A stretch of 64,000 nt of DNA from Larkinella sp. C7 (GCF_006149005.1 NZ_VBSL01000007.1:124001-188000), one strand, 5' to 3'. Shown: positions 41,814 through 50,694, counted from the first letter of the stretch. Numbers and translations: made by a program. Notes: a model not told the origin generated them from the letters alone.

Positions 41814-43613
41814 TTAGAAAATGTACTTATTCTCCGCAATCATCGCATCGGCAATCCGGCGACGGGTGTCTTTCAGGTTCAGCGGTTCAATTTTGGTGAA
41901 CCGTTTCAGGCCCATCAGCATCACGCGGAGTTCATCGCCCTCGGCAAACGACGAGATGGCGGCTCGACCCGCGTTGTTGATTTTCTCGACCGCTTCGTGC
42001 AGATACACCAGCGCGAGGTCTTTCTGCAACGCGACTGACGATTCGCCCTTGATACCCGTTAGTTTTTCAACCCGCAGCAAAACCGATTCGGCCACGTAGA
42101 GTTCAATGACCATATCGGCGAGATTCATCAGGATTTCCTGCTCGTCCGACAGTTTCATCATGAGCTTCTGAACAGCCGCACCGGCCACCATCAGGATGGC
42201 TTTTTTCAGGTTCCGCAGCACTTTTTTCTCGGCCGCAAACAGCACTTCTTCTTCGTCGGCGCTGAAATCCGGAATCGACATAATTTCTTTCGAAACCGCC
42301 ATCGCCGGGCCCATCAGATCGAGTTCGCCTTTCATGGTTCGCTTCAGGATCATGTCGACGGTCAGCATCCGGTTGATTTCGTTCGTGCCTTCAAAAATCC
42401 GGTTGATCCGGGCGTCGCGGTAGGCGCGGTCCATCGGCGCGTCGGCCGAATACCCCATGCCACCGTAGACCTGAACGCCTTCATCGACCACGTAATCCAG
42501 TGCCTCGGAACCGTGGACTTTCATCATGGCGCATTCGATGGCGAACTGCTCCAGGGCTTTCAGTTTGGCTTCCGAATCACCCAGGCCGTTGGCTTTCAGC
42601 GTTTCGATCAGGTCGTCGATGTTCTGACCGGCGCGGTAACAGGCGGTTTCACAGGCATATACTTTCACCGCCATTTCGGCCAGCTTGTGCTTGATTGCGC
42701 CAAAACTCGAAATCAGTGTGTTGAACTGCTTGCGTTCGTTGGCATACCGGATGGCGTTGTTGATCACTTCTTTCGAACCACCGACGGCAGCCACGCCCAG
42801 TTTAATCCGGCCAATGTTGAGAATATTGACGGCAATTTTAAAACCGTTGCCCCGCGTCGACAGCAGATTTTCGACCGGTACCTTGCAGTCATTGAAGAAA
42901 ATCTGGCGGGTGTCGGAGCCTTTGATGCCCATTTTGTGCTCCGGTTCGTTCATGGTAATGCCGCCAAAATCCTTTTCGATAATGAATGCACTCAGGTTTT
43001 TATCCTCATCGATTTTGGCGAAAACGATAAACAGATCGGCAAAACCGCCGTTCGTGATCCACATTTTCTGGCCGTCGATGACGTAGTGTTTGCCATCTTC
43101 GGTCAATTTGGCTTTTGTTTTGCCGGAATTAGCGTCCGAACCCGAATCCGGCTCGGTCAGGCAGTAGGCGGCTTTCCATTCGCCGGTTGCCAGTTTGGGC
43201 AGGTATTTCGATTTCTGGTCGTCGTTGCCGTAGTATACAATCGGCAGGGTTCCGATACCGGTGTGCGCCGACAGCGCCACGGAGAACGAATGCCCGGCAC
43301 CGGTTACTTCCGTTACCAGCATCGACGTGTTGAAATTCATGCCAAAACCGCCGTATTCTTCCGGGACCGACGTGCCGAGCAAGCCCAGTTCGCCGGCTTT
43401 GTCCATCAGTGAAGCAATCAGATCCGGCGATTTGGCCTGGTCGATTTCGTCCAGACGAGTCCAGATTTCGCGCTCCAGAAACTCGCGGCAAGTCGCGGCA
43501 ATCATTTGTTGTTCTTCCGAGAACTCCTCTGGAATGAACACCTGCGACGCATTGGTTTCTTTGATCAGAAACTCTCCGCCTTTCAGCGATGCTTTATGGT
43601 CCGTTGCAATCAT
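41814..43613 (-). CDS. Acyl-CoA dehydrogenase
   Basis: FAD enzyme for the first step of fatty acid beta-oxidation. The 599 residues include the N-terminal helical domain, the beta domain with CLTEPDSGSDANSG and MWITNGGFADLFIVFAK, the C-terminal helical domain with YGGMGYSADAPMDRAYRDARI, and the catalytic glutamate in RIFEGTNEINRM. A further C-terminal extension of about 180 residues makes it the long, membrane-associated type, like very-long-chain enzymes. Its promoter is bracketed by two palindromes also found before the MarR gene at 50 kb. Confidence 0.94.
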   Translation of the reverse strand: MIATDHKASLKGGEFLIKETNASQVFIPEEFSEEQQMIAATCREFLEREIWTRLDEIDQAKSPDLIASLMDKAGELGLLGTSVPEEYGGFGMNFNTSMLVTEVTGAGHSFSVALSAHTGIGTLPIVYYGNDDQKSKYLPKLATGEWKAAYCLTEPDSGSDANSGKTKAKLTEDGKHYVIDGQKMWITNGGFADLFIVFAKIDEDKNLSAFIIEKDFGGITMNEPEHKMGIKGSDTRQIFFNDCKVPVENLLSTRGNGFKIAVNILNIGRIKLGVAAVGGSKEVINNAIRYANERKQFNTLISSFGAIKHKLAEMAVKVYACETACYRAGQNIDDLIETLKANGLGDSEAKLKALEQFAIECAMMKVHGSEALDYVVDEGVQVYGGMGYSADAPMDRAYRDARINRIFEGTNEINRMLTVDMILKRTMKGELDLMGPAMAVSKEIMSIPDFSADEEEVLFAAEKKVLRNLKKAILMVAGAAVQKLMMKLSDEQEILMNLADMVIELYVAESVLLRVEKLTGIKGESSVALQKDLALVYLHEAVEKINNAGRAAISSFAEGDELRVMLMGLKRFTKIEPLNLKDTRRRIADAMIAENKYIF

Positions 43614-43644
43614 GATGTGTAGGTCGAATAGGGGTTTATAGGTT

Positions 43645-43660
43645 GGTATGCAGGCATACC
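43645..43660. promoter_or_regulatory. Operator palindrome 1, GGTATGC-AG-GCATACC
   Basis: Perfect 7-bp arms with a 2-nt spacer, 32-47 bp upstream of the acyl-CoA dehydrogenase ATG and just downstream of its -7 element, where a bound repressor would block transcription. It shares the TATGC-NN-GCATA core with 43693-43706 and 50756-50767. Confidence 0.75.
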
Positions 43661-43669
43661 GTTACCATG

Positions 43670-43677
43670 CAAAAGTA
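43670..43677 (-). promoter_or_regulatory. -7 element TACTTTTG of acyl-CoA dehydrogenase gene
   Basis: Exact TAnnTTTG match on the minus strand, lying between two palindromic operators. Confidence 0.65.
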
Positions 43678-43692
43678 AAAAAAGTAGAAATA

Positions 43693-43706
43693 GTATGCAA
43701 GCATAC
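43693..43706. promoter_or_regulatory. Operator palindrome 2, GTATGC-AA-GCATAC
   Basis: Perfect 6-bp arms with spacer AA, around the -33 to -45 region of the dehydrogenase promoter. Its centre is 47 bp from the centre of operator 1. The 12-nt core TATGCAAGCATA is identical to the site upstream of the MarR gene. Confidence 0.75.
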
Positions 43707-43870
43707 GGGTTTAATTTGGCGTTGGTTCTTCGTAGGGAGTGTATCCTCGGTTTGTTAATGAAATGGGTCATTTGGTAGCTATAAAGTATAAAATTAATCT
43801 CATTTTTGCTTGTACACGTATGATTTAACTGTATATTTCGTCTATTATTGGGTACGACTATTGCGTAGGT

Positions 43871-45949
43871 ATGATCCAGGAAAATAAATTCAGACCAGCG
43901 GTATTGCGGAACGGCCTGAATCCGTCGTTCATCAGGCGGCTGTTTGGATTAATTTTAGGCCTTCTGTTTCAGGGTGGAGCCGTTCATGCTCAGGGCGTTC
44001 CCCGGATTGATAACCGACTTGAATTTGCCGGTGTAACGATTCTGTTGACCCCGGCCACGCAGCATTCTGTTCAACAGGAAGCGGAATTGTTGTATGTCAA
44101 TCGGGCATTGGTGACGGCCCGATTGGAACGAATGAACGCCTTCTTTCCGATTATCCGGCCTCTTCTGGCTCAATATTCCCTATCCGACGATTTTTTATTT
44201 CTGGCTCTTCATCATCCGGTATCGGTTTCCGATGAGGCTTCTTCCGGTTTTTGGGCTTTGGACAAGACGGTCCTGCACGATCTTCGAACTGACGTTTTTG
44301 TGGATGAACGGCGGCATCCCATCCGGTCGACGCGGGCCGTTTTGACCCGGTTAAAACAACTGTATACCCGAAAGCCGAACTGGGTATCGGTCATTCACCG
44401 GTACGATCAACTATTGCGGGGAGACTCGACCCAGCTTTTGGCCCGGGACCCCGTAGATGGGAAAACTTACGCTCTCAATGACCCGCAGGATGTGTTTTTA
44501 ATCAGGTTGCTGGCTTCTAAAATGGTTCTGGAACGCGCCTTGTCGGTTTATCATCCCCAGAAACAAACGGTTTTGTTTCCGTATGAAGAAACCAGAGGAA
44601 AAACGCTGGCGCAAATTGCGGAAACGTGTCGGGTTAGCGAAAACCTGGTTAGCTCATACAATACCTGGCTGCAAGCCCCCCGCATACCGGAAAATGAGGA
44701 TTATACGGTTTATGTCCCGACAACGCCGGAACAGTATGCCGGGTTGAAACAGCAAACCGGTTCGTCGGGCGAGCGTCAGGCGGCTCTCCAGGATGCTGGT
44801 TTCCCGGTATTACAAAAAAGTACGGCGGAACCCGGTAAACGGGGTGGGATATTCTACCAGATTAACGGAAAAAAAGGAATTCAGGCGCAGTTGTTCGACA
44901 ACCGGATCACGCTGGCTTACGAGGGCAACGTGAAGGTAAAAAAGTTTCAGCGGTATAACGATCTGCGAAGCGACCGGCCGATTGTTGCGGGGGAAATCTA
45001 TTACCTGCGAAAAAAAAGGAAACGGGCCAACGTGCCGTTTCACATTGTCAGACGCGGGCAGTCGCTTTGGTCCATTGCCCAGCAATACGGGATTAAACTC
45101 CACAAATTGATTGCGTACAATGGGGTCAATCCCGAGCAGCAACCCGCAGTGAACCGGATTTTATGGTTGCAGAAAAAGCGCCCCGCCAACCTGCCGGTGG
45201 AATATTACCGGGCACCCGCCGAATCGCCTTTGACGCCTAAAACCGAACCCGTCCTGGCCGTTACCAAACCGGACTCAGCCAATCAGAAATCCGGCGTTTT
45301 GAAACCGGAGCCGACTGAGCAGCCCGAAAGGGTGGCGCTTGCCGAAGAGCCTTTGACCACCGTTCCAAGCCGAAGCACCTTGTCGACGCTGGATAGTATG
45401 ATTGCGGCACTGAACGAACCGGAAGCCCCGCAATTCCGCTCGGGGGCGACCAAAACCATTCAGCCTGTTCGGGCAACGGAGAAAGCGGTTCCGGCGAGGG
45501 AAACCGAAGAAGAGCCGGAAGAGGTGAGTGGTCCGCTGATTATGCACGTGGCGGAAAAAAATGATACGTATGCGACGGTGGCCCGGAAATACAACGTGAC
45601 GGTTTCCCAATTGTATCTCTGGAATAATTTGTCGGCCCAAAAACCGCTCCGGCCCGGTCAGGCGTTGTTAATCGATCAATCGAAGTCGCCCACGACAACC
45701 GGTTTAGTTCCGCTGGCCGCTAAACCTGCCAAACCCGCAATGGCTCGACCGCCTGTGGCAAAACCGGCAGCGTCGGCTGCTGTACCTGTCAATTCAACGG
45801 GTGAACTGATTCATGTGGTGAAACCCGGCGAAAATATGTACCGGATAGGCTTGCGTTACAACGTAAAACCGGAGCAGGTTCGCCAATGGAATAATTTACC
45901 GGATCTGACGGTCGTTGTGGGGGCACGATTGGTCATCCGGAAAAAATAA
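43871..45949 (+). CDS. LysM protein with a degenerate lytic-transglycosylase domain
   Basis: 692 residues with a signal segment (RRLFGLILGLLFQGGAVHAQ). Residues about 65-170 look like the MltD-type transglycosylase domain: SGFWALDKTVLHDL and VDERRHPIRSTRAVLTRLKQLY match its late part. The catalytic Glu, normally in a VESGF-type motif, is missing: the equivalent stretch reads LALHHPVSVS. Three or four LysM modules follow (HIVRRGQSLWSIAQQYGIKL, EKNDTYATVARKYNVTVSQL, KPGENMYRIGLRYNVKPEQV), with Pro/Thr-rich linkers. It probably binds peptidoglycan without cutting it. Confidence 0.85.
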   Translation: MIQENKFRPAVLRNGLNPSFIRRLFGLILGLLFQGGAVHAQGVPRIDNRLEFAGVTILLTPATQHSVQQEAELLYVNRALVTARLERMNAFFPIIRPLLAQYSLSDDFLFLALHHPVSVSDEASSGFWALDKTVLHDLRTDVFVDERRHPIRSTRAVLTRLKQLYTRKPNWVSVIHRYDQLLRGDSTQLLARDPVDGKTYALNDPQDVFLIRLLASKMVLERALSVYHPQKQTVLFPYEETRGKTLAQIAETCRVSENLVSSYNTWLQAPRIPENEDYTVYVPTTPEQYAGLKQQTGSSGERQAALQDAGFPVLQKSTAEPGKRGGIFYQINGKKGIQAQLFDNRITLAYEGNVKVKKFQRYNDLRSDRPIVAGEIYYLRKKRKRANVPFHIVRRGQSLWSIAQQYGIKLHKLIAYNGVNPEQQPAVNRILWLQKKRPANLPVEYYRAPAESPLTPKTEPVLAVTKPDSANQKSGVLKPEPTEQPERVALAEEPLTTVPSRSTLSTLDSMIAALNEPEAPQFRSGATKTIQPVRATEKAVPARETEEEPEEVSGPLIMHVAEKNDTYATVARKYNVTVSQLYLWNNLSAQKPLRPGQALLIDQSKSPTTTGLVPLAAKPAKPAMARPPVAKPAASAAVPVNSTGELIHVVKPGENMYRIGLRYNVKPEQVRQWNNLPDLTVVVGARLVIRKK

Positions 45950-45973
45950 AAGGGGCCGAAGCCCCTTGTTTTT
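45950..45973 (+). terminator. Intrinsic terminator after the LysM gene
   Basis: Seven-bp AAGGGGC/GCCCCTT stem, CGAA tetraloop, then GTTTTT, immediately after the stop codon and before the convergent thiolase gene. Confidence 0.88.
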
Positions 45974-45988
45974 AGATTCAATTCGTGT

Positions 45989-47164
45989 TTAAAGCCGCTC
46001 AAAAATCCCGGCAACGCCCTGCCCTCCGCCGACGCAGGCCGAAACCATGCCGTACTTCTGGTTCTGACGCTCCATTTCATTCAATAACTGAACGGATAAA
46101 CGCGCGCCGGTTGATCCGAGGGCGTGACCGAGTGCGATAGCCCCGCCGTTCGGGTTGATTTTGCTGCGATCCAGTCCGAGTTCCTGAATAACCGCCAGCG
46201 ATTGGGCCGCAAAGGCTTCATTCAGTTCAATTTGATCAATATCATCCTGTTTCAACCCGGCTTTTTTCAGGGCTAACGGAATGGCGTTCACCGGCCCGAT
46301 GCCCATAATCCGGGGTTCGACGCCCGCGGCAGCATAAGAAACCATCCGGGCTTTCGGTTTCAACCCTAATTCGTTGACCAGCTTTTCGGACATCACGATG
46401 ACAAACGCGGCTCCGTCGGAAGTCTGCGACGAATTGCCCGCCGTCACCGATCCACCAGCCGCAAAAACCGGTTTCAGCTTGTTCAGGGCTTCAAAACTCG
46501 TATCGGCGCGTGGGCCTTCGTCTTTGCCAACGGTCCATTCGCGGGTTTTCTTCTTGCCCGAATCGGCATCGAAATACGTTTCTTTCACCGCAATCGGCAC
46601 AATTTCACCGTCGAACTTCCCGGCTGCCTGAGCCGCCAATGCTTTCTGGTGTGATTCGTAGGCAAACTGATCCTGGTCTTCGCGGCCAATTTTAAATTGT
46701 TCGGCCACCTGCTCGGCGGTTAGTCCCATGCCGATGTAATAATCCGGGTGTTTCTGCGCGATTTCAAAGTTCAGGGCGGTTTTCCAACCCATCACCGGCA
46801 CCAGCGACATCGACTCGGTGCCACCCGCAATGATGCAGTCGGCCAGTCCGGCGTGGATTTTGGCGGATGCGATGGCGATGGCTTCCAGTCCCGATCCGCA
46901 ATACCGGTTGATGGTCATCCCCGGCACACTGTTGGGTAGCGACAGCAGGGCAATATACCGGGCAATCTGCATGCCCTGCTCGGCTTCCGGCACGGCATTG
47001 CCAACGATCAGGTCTTCGACGCGGGCGGGGTCAAAATTCGGAACCTGTGCGAGCAAGTGTTTGATGACTTCAGCCGCCAGGTCGTCGGGGCGGGTGAGCC
47101 GCAATCCGCCCCGGGGAGCTTTCCCGACGGCGGTTCTATAGCCAGCTACGATGTATGCGTCCAT
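45989..47164 (-). CDS. fadA: Acetyl-CoA C-acyltransferase (thiolase)
   Basis: Last step of beta-oxidation, cleaving 3-ketoacyl-CoA. 391 residues. The nucleophile is Cys89 in NRYCGSGLEAI; the catalytic His is in GGAIALGHALGSTG and the second Cys in VSACVGGGQGVAGIF. LNEAFAAQ is also present. The start at 47164 (MDAYIVAGYRTAVGK) is right for the family; an upstream open extension is encoded by repeat DNA. It lies downstream of the fused hydroxyacyl-CoA dehydrogenase, with a four-helix-bundle gene in between. The symbol reflects function by homology. Confidence 0.95.
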   Translation of the reverse strand: MDAYIVAGYRTAVGKAPRGGLRLTRPDDLAAEVIKHLLAQVPNFDPARVEDLIVGNAVPEAEQGMQIARYIALLSLPNSVPGMTINRYCGSGLEAIAIASAKIHAGLADCIIAGGTESMSLVPVMGWKTALNFEIAQKHPDYYIGMGLTAEQVAEQFKIGREDQDQFAYESHQKALAAQAAGKFDGEIVPIAVKETYFDADSGKKKTREWTVGKDEGPRADTSFEALNKLKPVFAAGGSVTAGNSSQTSDGAAFVIVMSEKLVNELGLKPKARMVSYAAAGVEPRIMGIGPVNAIPLALKKAGLKQDDIDQIELNEAFAAQSLAVIQELGLDRSKINPNGGAIALGHALGSTGARLSVQLLNEMERQNQKYGMVSACVGGGQGVAGIFERL

Positions 47165-47171
47165 TTTTTTA

Positions 47172-47220
47172 TTGAGATGAAAGAGATTAGACAAGAGACA
47201 AGAGAAACTCTCACATTTGA
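47172..47220. repeat. Left flank of inverted repeat H8 around the four-helix-bundle gene
   Basis: Purine-rich low-complexity stretch with GAGATGAAAGAGATTAGACA and two AGACAAGAGA words. The 11-mer GAGACAAGAGA recurs inverted in the right flank (TCTCTTGTCTC, near 47624-47634). It lies between the thiolase start and the stop of the four-helix-bundle gene. C-poor arm 5', as in the other hairpins. Confidence 0.7.
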
Positions 47221-47228
47221 GAAACAAG

Positions 47229-47588
47229 CTAGCTTTCAAACTTCTTGTGCAGTGAGAATATCATTTTCTGTATCTCGTGTAGTTTTCTGGTTATTTCTTG
47301 AACAATAGTTTCTGTCAGGAAATTTAGACGATTTGCCACGATTAGTTGTGTTTCTAATTCGTAGGATGAAGCCAGTGAGATAGATAAGAAACGAGCGAAT
47401 TCCTTATTACTGCCCCGTCCAGATCCTTCCGCGATATTGGAAGGAATGGAAACTGCCGAGCGTTTAATTTGTGAAGACAAACCGAATTTCTCATCATTTG
47501 GAAACAGGGGAGTCAACTGGTAAATAGCTGTCACAAAATCTACCGATAACTGCCATACTTTTAAATTTCTGAAATTGTGGGTTTCCAT
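47229..47588 (-). CDS. Four-helix-bundle protein (S23 / 23S rRNA intervening-sequence family, Avd-like)
   Basis: 119 residues. NLKVWQLSVDFVTAIYQLT, LSSQIKRSAVSIPSNIAEGS and NKEFARFLSISLASSYELETQ are the hallmark segments of the family first found inside hairpin-ended intervening sequences of 23S rRNA. The Avd accessory protein of diversity-generating retroelements has the same fold and forms a basic pentamer. Here there is no rRNA or reverse transcriptase. The gene sits in the beta-oxidation cluster between inverted low-complexity repeats, as if in the loop of a large hairpin. It looks like a mobile or selfish insertion and not a metabolic gene. Confidence 0.9.
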   Translation of the reverse strand: METHNFRNLKVWQLSVDFVTAIYQLTPLFPNDEKFGLSSQIKRSAVSIPSNIAEGSGRGSNKEFARFLSISLASSYELETQLIVANRLNFLTETIVQEITRKLHEIQKMIFSLHKKFES

Positions 47589-47602
47589 TTTTTAAATATG
47601 AG

Positions 47603-47650
47603 GTTATGATGAAAGATCTTTACTCTCTTGTCTCACATCTCGCATCTATG
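47603..47650. repeat. Right flank of inverted repeat H8
   Basis: Pyrimidine-rich stretch with ATCTTTACTCTCTTGTCTC and CATCTCGCATCT, inverted relative to the left flank at 47172-47220. Complementarity is good over the 11-mer core and patchy outside it. It lies between the stop of the dehydrogenase/hydratase gene and the start of the four-helix-bundle gene. Confidence 0.65.
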
Positions 47651-47653
47651 TAA

Positions 47654-50107
47654 TCAATTCCTAGGCGGCTTCCCCCCATTCAATAACCCCTGAATCCGCT
47701 CCAGCGTCTTTTTCTCACCAGTTAGCGAAAGAAAAGCTTCCCGTTCCAGATCGATTAAATACTGTTCACTGACGTTTTGTGGCGAACTCAGATCACCACC
47801 GCAAATGACGTAGGCCAGCTTTTCGGCAATCTTCTGATCGTGGTCAGAAATGTAGCGGCCCATGCGCATGGCGGTAATTCCGGCTTTGAACAACGCAATA
47901 CCGGTTTTTCCCTGCACTTTGATGTCCTTGCGCGGTTTGGGTTGCGTGTAGCCGTTTTCGGCCAGTTCGATGGCGACCTGCTTGGCCTCGGCAATCAGGC
48001 GGCTGCGGTTCAGCACGATTTGCGCCGAGGGCAGCAGGTAATTCATTTCGCGGGCTTCCTGCGCCGAGGTCGAGACCTTGGCGGTGGCGATGTTCATGAA
48101 CATACTTTGCAGAATGTTCAGTTCGGGATCGCCGGTTTGGTAGAGATCGCTGGCGCGGGCGGCCATTTCCTTGGTGCCACCCCCCGCCGGAATCAGGCCG
48201 ACGCCCACTTCCACCAGACCCATGTACAATTCGGAATGGGCCACCACGCGATCGACGTGCAGGTTCAGTTCGCAGCCCCCGCCGAGGGCCAGCGAATGCG
48301 GAGCACCCACCACCGGAATGGACGAATACCGCGCCCGCATCATCGTCTGCTGGAACTGCGCAATCATGAGGTTGATCTCGTCAAATTCCTGCTCGATGGC
48401 AAACATGAACAGCGTCGCCAGATTGGCTCCCGCCGAATAGGCCTCCGACGAGTCATTGCCGATCACCAGGCCGCGAAAATCCTTTTCCGCCAGACTGATG
48501 GCTTTGTGGATGCCTTCGATCACTTCGGCACCCATCGTATTCATTTTGCTGCGAAATTCCAGGTTCAGAATCCCGTCGCCCAGGTCGTAAATGACCGAAC
48601 CGGCGTTTTTCCAAACCACATTGTTCGACAAACTTTCCAGCAAAATAAACTGCTCCGTCCCCGGAATGGCTTTGTAGCTTTTCGTCGGAATGTCGTAGTA
48701 TTTCCGAACACCGTCTTCTACTTTATAAAAACTGTCAAAACCGGCGTCGAGCAGATCGTATACCCACTGCGCCGGTTTAGCCCCCTGCGATTCAATCAGG
48801 TCAATTCCCTTGCGAATGCCGATGGCATCCCAGGTTTCGAACAGGCCCAGTTGCCAGCCAAAACCGGCGGTGATGGCGGCATCGATCCGGTAGAGTTCAT
48901 CGGCGATTTCGGGAATGCGGAGACTGGCGTACCGGAACTGGTCGGCAAAGGTTTTGCGGTAGAACTCACCGGCGTTGTCCTGACCGGCCAGGAGAACCGA
49001 AAACCGCTTTTTGAGGTTGTCGATGCTCTTGGTGCCTTCCAGCGTCGCGAATTTCACTTTCTGCGACGGTTTGTATTCAAACGTTTTCGGGTCGAGCGCC
49101 AGAATGACCGACTGGCCCTTTTCGTCCTTGATTTTCTTATAGAATCCCTGGCCGGTTTTGTCGCCCAGCCACTTGTTTTCCATCAGCTTCTGCATGACGG
49201 GCGGCAATTGGAAGGTGTCTTTCGACTCGTCGTTGGTTAGCACGTTCAGCAGGTTGCTGGCCACATTCGCCGTCGTGTCCAAACCGACGACATCCGACAG
49301 CCGGAACGTTCCGGACTTTGGGCGACCCACCACCGGGCCGGTCAGTTTATCGACTTCCTCAACGGTCAGCCCCATGTCTTCGGCCACGCGAATGGTCTGG
49401 ATCATGGCGTAGATGCCCAAACGGTTGGCAATGAACGCGGGCGTGTCTTTGCACAAAACCGTGGTTTTTCCCAGATATAAATCGCCGTATTTCATCAGAA
49501 AATCGATGATAGCCGGGTCAGTTTCGGGGCCGGGTATGATTTCGAGCAGGCGCAAATACCGGGGCGGGTTGAAGAAGTGGGTTCCGCAGAAATGCCGCCG
49601 GAAATCCTCACTCCGGCCTTCGATCAGCAGGTGCATCGGAATCCCGGAGGTGTTCGACGTGATCAGCGTGCCCGGTTTACGGTATTGCTCAACGCGCTCG
49701 TACAGCGATTTTTTAATATCCAGCCGCTCCACCACTACTTCCATAATCCAGTCGTATTTGCCGATTTCGGGCAGATTATCGTCGAAATTTCCCCGCGTAA
49801 TCCGTTGGGCGAATTTCGGACTGTAGAGCGCGGCCGGGCTGGCTTTCAGCAGATTCTGAAACGCATCGTTCACAATCCGGTTGCGGACGGCGGGTTTATC
49901 GAGCGTCAATCCTTTGGCTTCCTCGGCGGGTGTCAGTGTGTTAGGGGCGATGTCGAGCAGGAGCACATCCACGCCGATGTTGGCAAAGTGAGCGGCAATG
50001 CGCGAGCCCATAATCCCGGAGCCCAGGACGGCTACCCGACGAATGCTGCGGTTTTTGGCGGTCGGAGTCCGGCCTTCCGATTGTGGTTTTGCAAGGGTTG
50101 CTTCCAT
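47654..50107 (-). CDS. 3-hydroxyacyl-CoA dehydrogenase / enoyl-CoA hydratase fusion
   Basis: 817 residues, carrying steps two and three of beta-oxidation. The N-terminal NAD-binding fold begins RRVAVLGSGIMGSRIAAHFA; SNTSGIPMHLLIEGR and GTHFFNPPRYLRLLEIIPG follow, then LCKDTPAFIANRLG. The C-terminal crotonase domain (about 500-750) has SLALGGGCELNLHVDR, with the glutamate after GGC, and EVGVGLIPAGGGTKEMAAR. Domain order (dehydrogenase first) is the reverse of E. coli FadB and typical of the shorter FadN-like proteins. It is encoded after the MarR gene and before the thiolase. Confidence 0.94.
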   Translation of the reverse strand: MEATLAKPQSEGRTPTAKNRSIRRVAVLGSGIMGSRIAAHFANIGVDVLLLDIAPNTLTPAEEAKGLTLDKPAVRNRIVNDAFQNLLKASPAALYSPKFAQRITRGNFDDNLPEIGKYDWIMEVVVERLDIKKSLYERVEQYRKPGTLITSNTSGIPMHLLIEGRSEDFRRHFCGTHFFNPPRYLRLLEIIPGPETDPAIIDFLMKYGDLYLGKTTVLCKDTPAFIANRLGIYAMIQTIRVAEDMGLTVEEVDKLTGPVVGRPKSGTFRLSDVVGLDTTANVASNLLNVLTNDESKDTFQLPPVMQKLMENKWLGDKTGQGFYKKIKDEKGQSVILALDPKTFEYKPSQKVKFATLEGTKSIDNLKKRFSVLLAGQDNAGEFYRKTFADQFRYASLRIPEIADELYRIDAAITAGFGWQLGLFETWDAIGIRKGIDLIESQGAKPAQWVYDLLDAGFDSFYKVEDGVRKYYDIPTKSYKAIPGTEQFILLESLSNNVVWKNAGSVIYDLGDGILNLEFRSKMNTMGAEVIEGIHKAISLAEKDFRGLVIGNDSSEAYSAGANLATLFMFAIEQEFDEINLMIAQFQQTMMRARYSSIPVVGAPHSLALGGGCELNLHVDRVVAHSELYMGLVEVGVGLIPAGGGTKEMAARASDLYQTGDPELNILQSMFMNIATAKVSTSAQEAREMNYLLPSAQIVLNRSRLIAEAKQVAIELAENGYTQPKPRKDIKVQGKTGIALFKAGITAMRMGRYISDHDQKIAEKLAYVICGGDLSSPQNVSEQYLIDLEREAFLSLTGEKKTLERIQGLLNGGKPPRN

Positions 50108-50136
50108 GATATTGAAATAGGGTCTGGATCTTTATT

Positions 50137-50225
50137 GAAGAGTAGAGAGATGAGCCAAGAGAAGAATAACTGGGTCGTCCGACGAATTGTCTTACCTCTC
50201 TGGTTTCATTTCTTTACTCTCCTTC
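50137..50225. repeat. Intergenic hairpin H9 (GAGA words)
   Basis: Imperfect inverted repeat filling the space between the MarR gene and the dehydrogenase gene. The left arm is GAAGAGTAGAGAGATGAG followed by CCAAGAGAAGA; the right arm is CTCTCTGG then TTTCATTTCTTTACTCTCC. The arms pair with gaps, roughly 70% by eye. The word set (GAGA, AAGAGA) is that of H8, 2.5 kb away. The right arm reaches the MarR stop codon. Confidence 0.7.
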
Positions 50226-50694
50226 ACTTCATTACGAATTCGTTAATTCCGCTCGCTTTCATTTTGGCATTTTCATCCTCCACCAGCCGGTTGATGTCCT
50301 TCATAACGTCGAAGAAAACCACCAGTTTTTCCAGCGGGATATTGTCCCGAATCAGGTTATTGAACTGGATGACGCCCTCGCGGGCTACTTCGCGTTTCTC
50401 TTTCCCGGCATCTGTCAGCACGATACGAACAAACCGTTTGTCGTTTTCGTCGATGACACGCCGAATCCAGCCACGCTCTTCCAGGCTTTTCAGCATCCGG
50501 ACGAGGCTGCGCGGCTCCATGCCCAGCAACGGTCCGATTTTGGTAGCGGGCGTGCCTTGTTCGGTGTCGATGTTTAGCAACACATAGCCGATGGCCATCG
50601 TCATATCGTAGCGGATTGCGTAGGCATTGTACATCCGCGAAATCGCGTGCCAACCCGTTTTAATGTGATAATCGACGGTTTTCTCTTTCTTCAT
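50224..50694 (-). CDS. MarR-family transcriptional regulator
   Basis: About 156 residues of winged-helix protein. The N-terminal helix is VDYHIKTGWHAISRMYNAYA; the recognition region is TPATKIGPLLGMEPRSLVRMLKSLEERGWI and the wing RRVIDENDKRFVRIVLTDAG. A start at 50727 adds 11 residues; I prefer the ATG at 50694, which gives the usual N-terminus. It heads the hydroxyacyl-CoA dehydrogenase-thiolase gene set, and a palindrome identical in core to those at the acyl-CoA dehydrogenase promoter lies just upstream. I infer it is the repressor of beta-oxidation genes, probably released by acyl-CoA. Confidence 0.9.
   Translation of the reverse strand: MKKEKTVDYHIKTGWHAISRMYNAYAIRYDMTMAIGYVLLNIDTEQGTPATKIGPLLGMEPRSLVRMLKSLEERGWIRRVIDENDKRFVRIVLTDAGKEKREVAREGVIQFNNLIRDNIPLEKLVVFFDVMKDINRLVEDENAKMKASGINEFVMK

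Noticed and set aside
47229-47588. Diversity-generating retroelement
   Set aside because: The Avd-like gene has no reverse transcriptase or template/variable repeat in the window, so the element cannot be called.
47777-49240. 487-codon open frame on the plus strand
   Set aside because: It is antisense to the hydroxyacyl-CoA dehydrogenase/hydratase gene, whose motifs are certain; its translation is His/Gly/Arg-rich without any family motif, as expected from the GC-skewed third positions.
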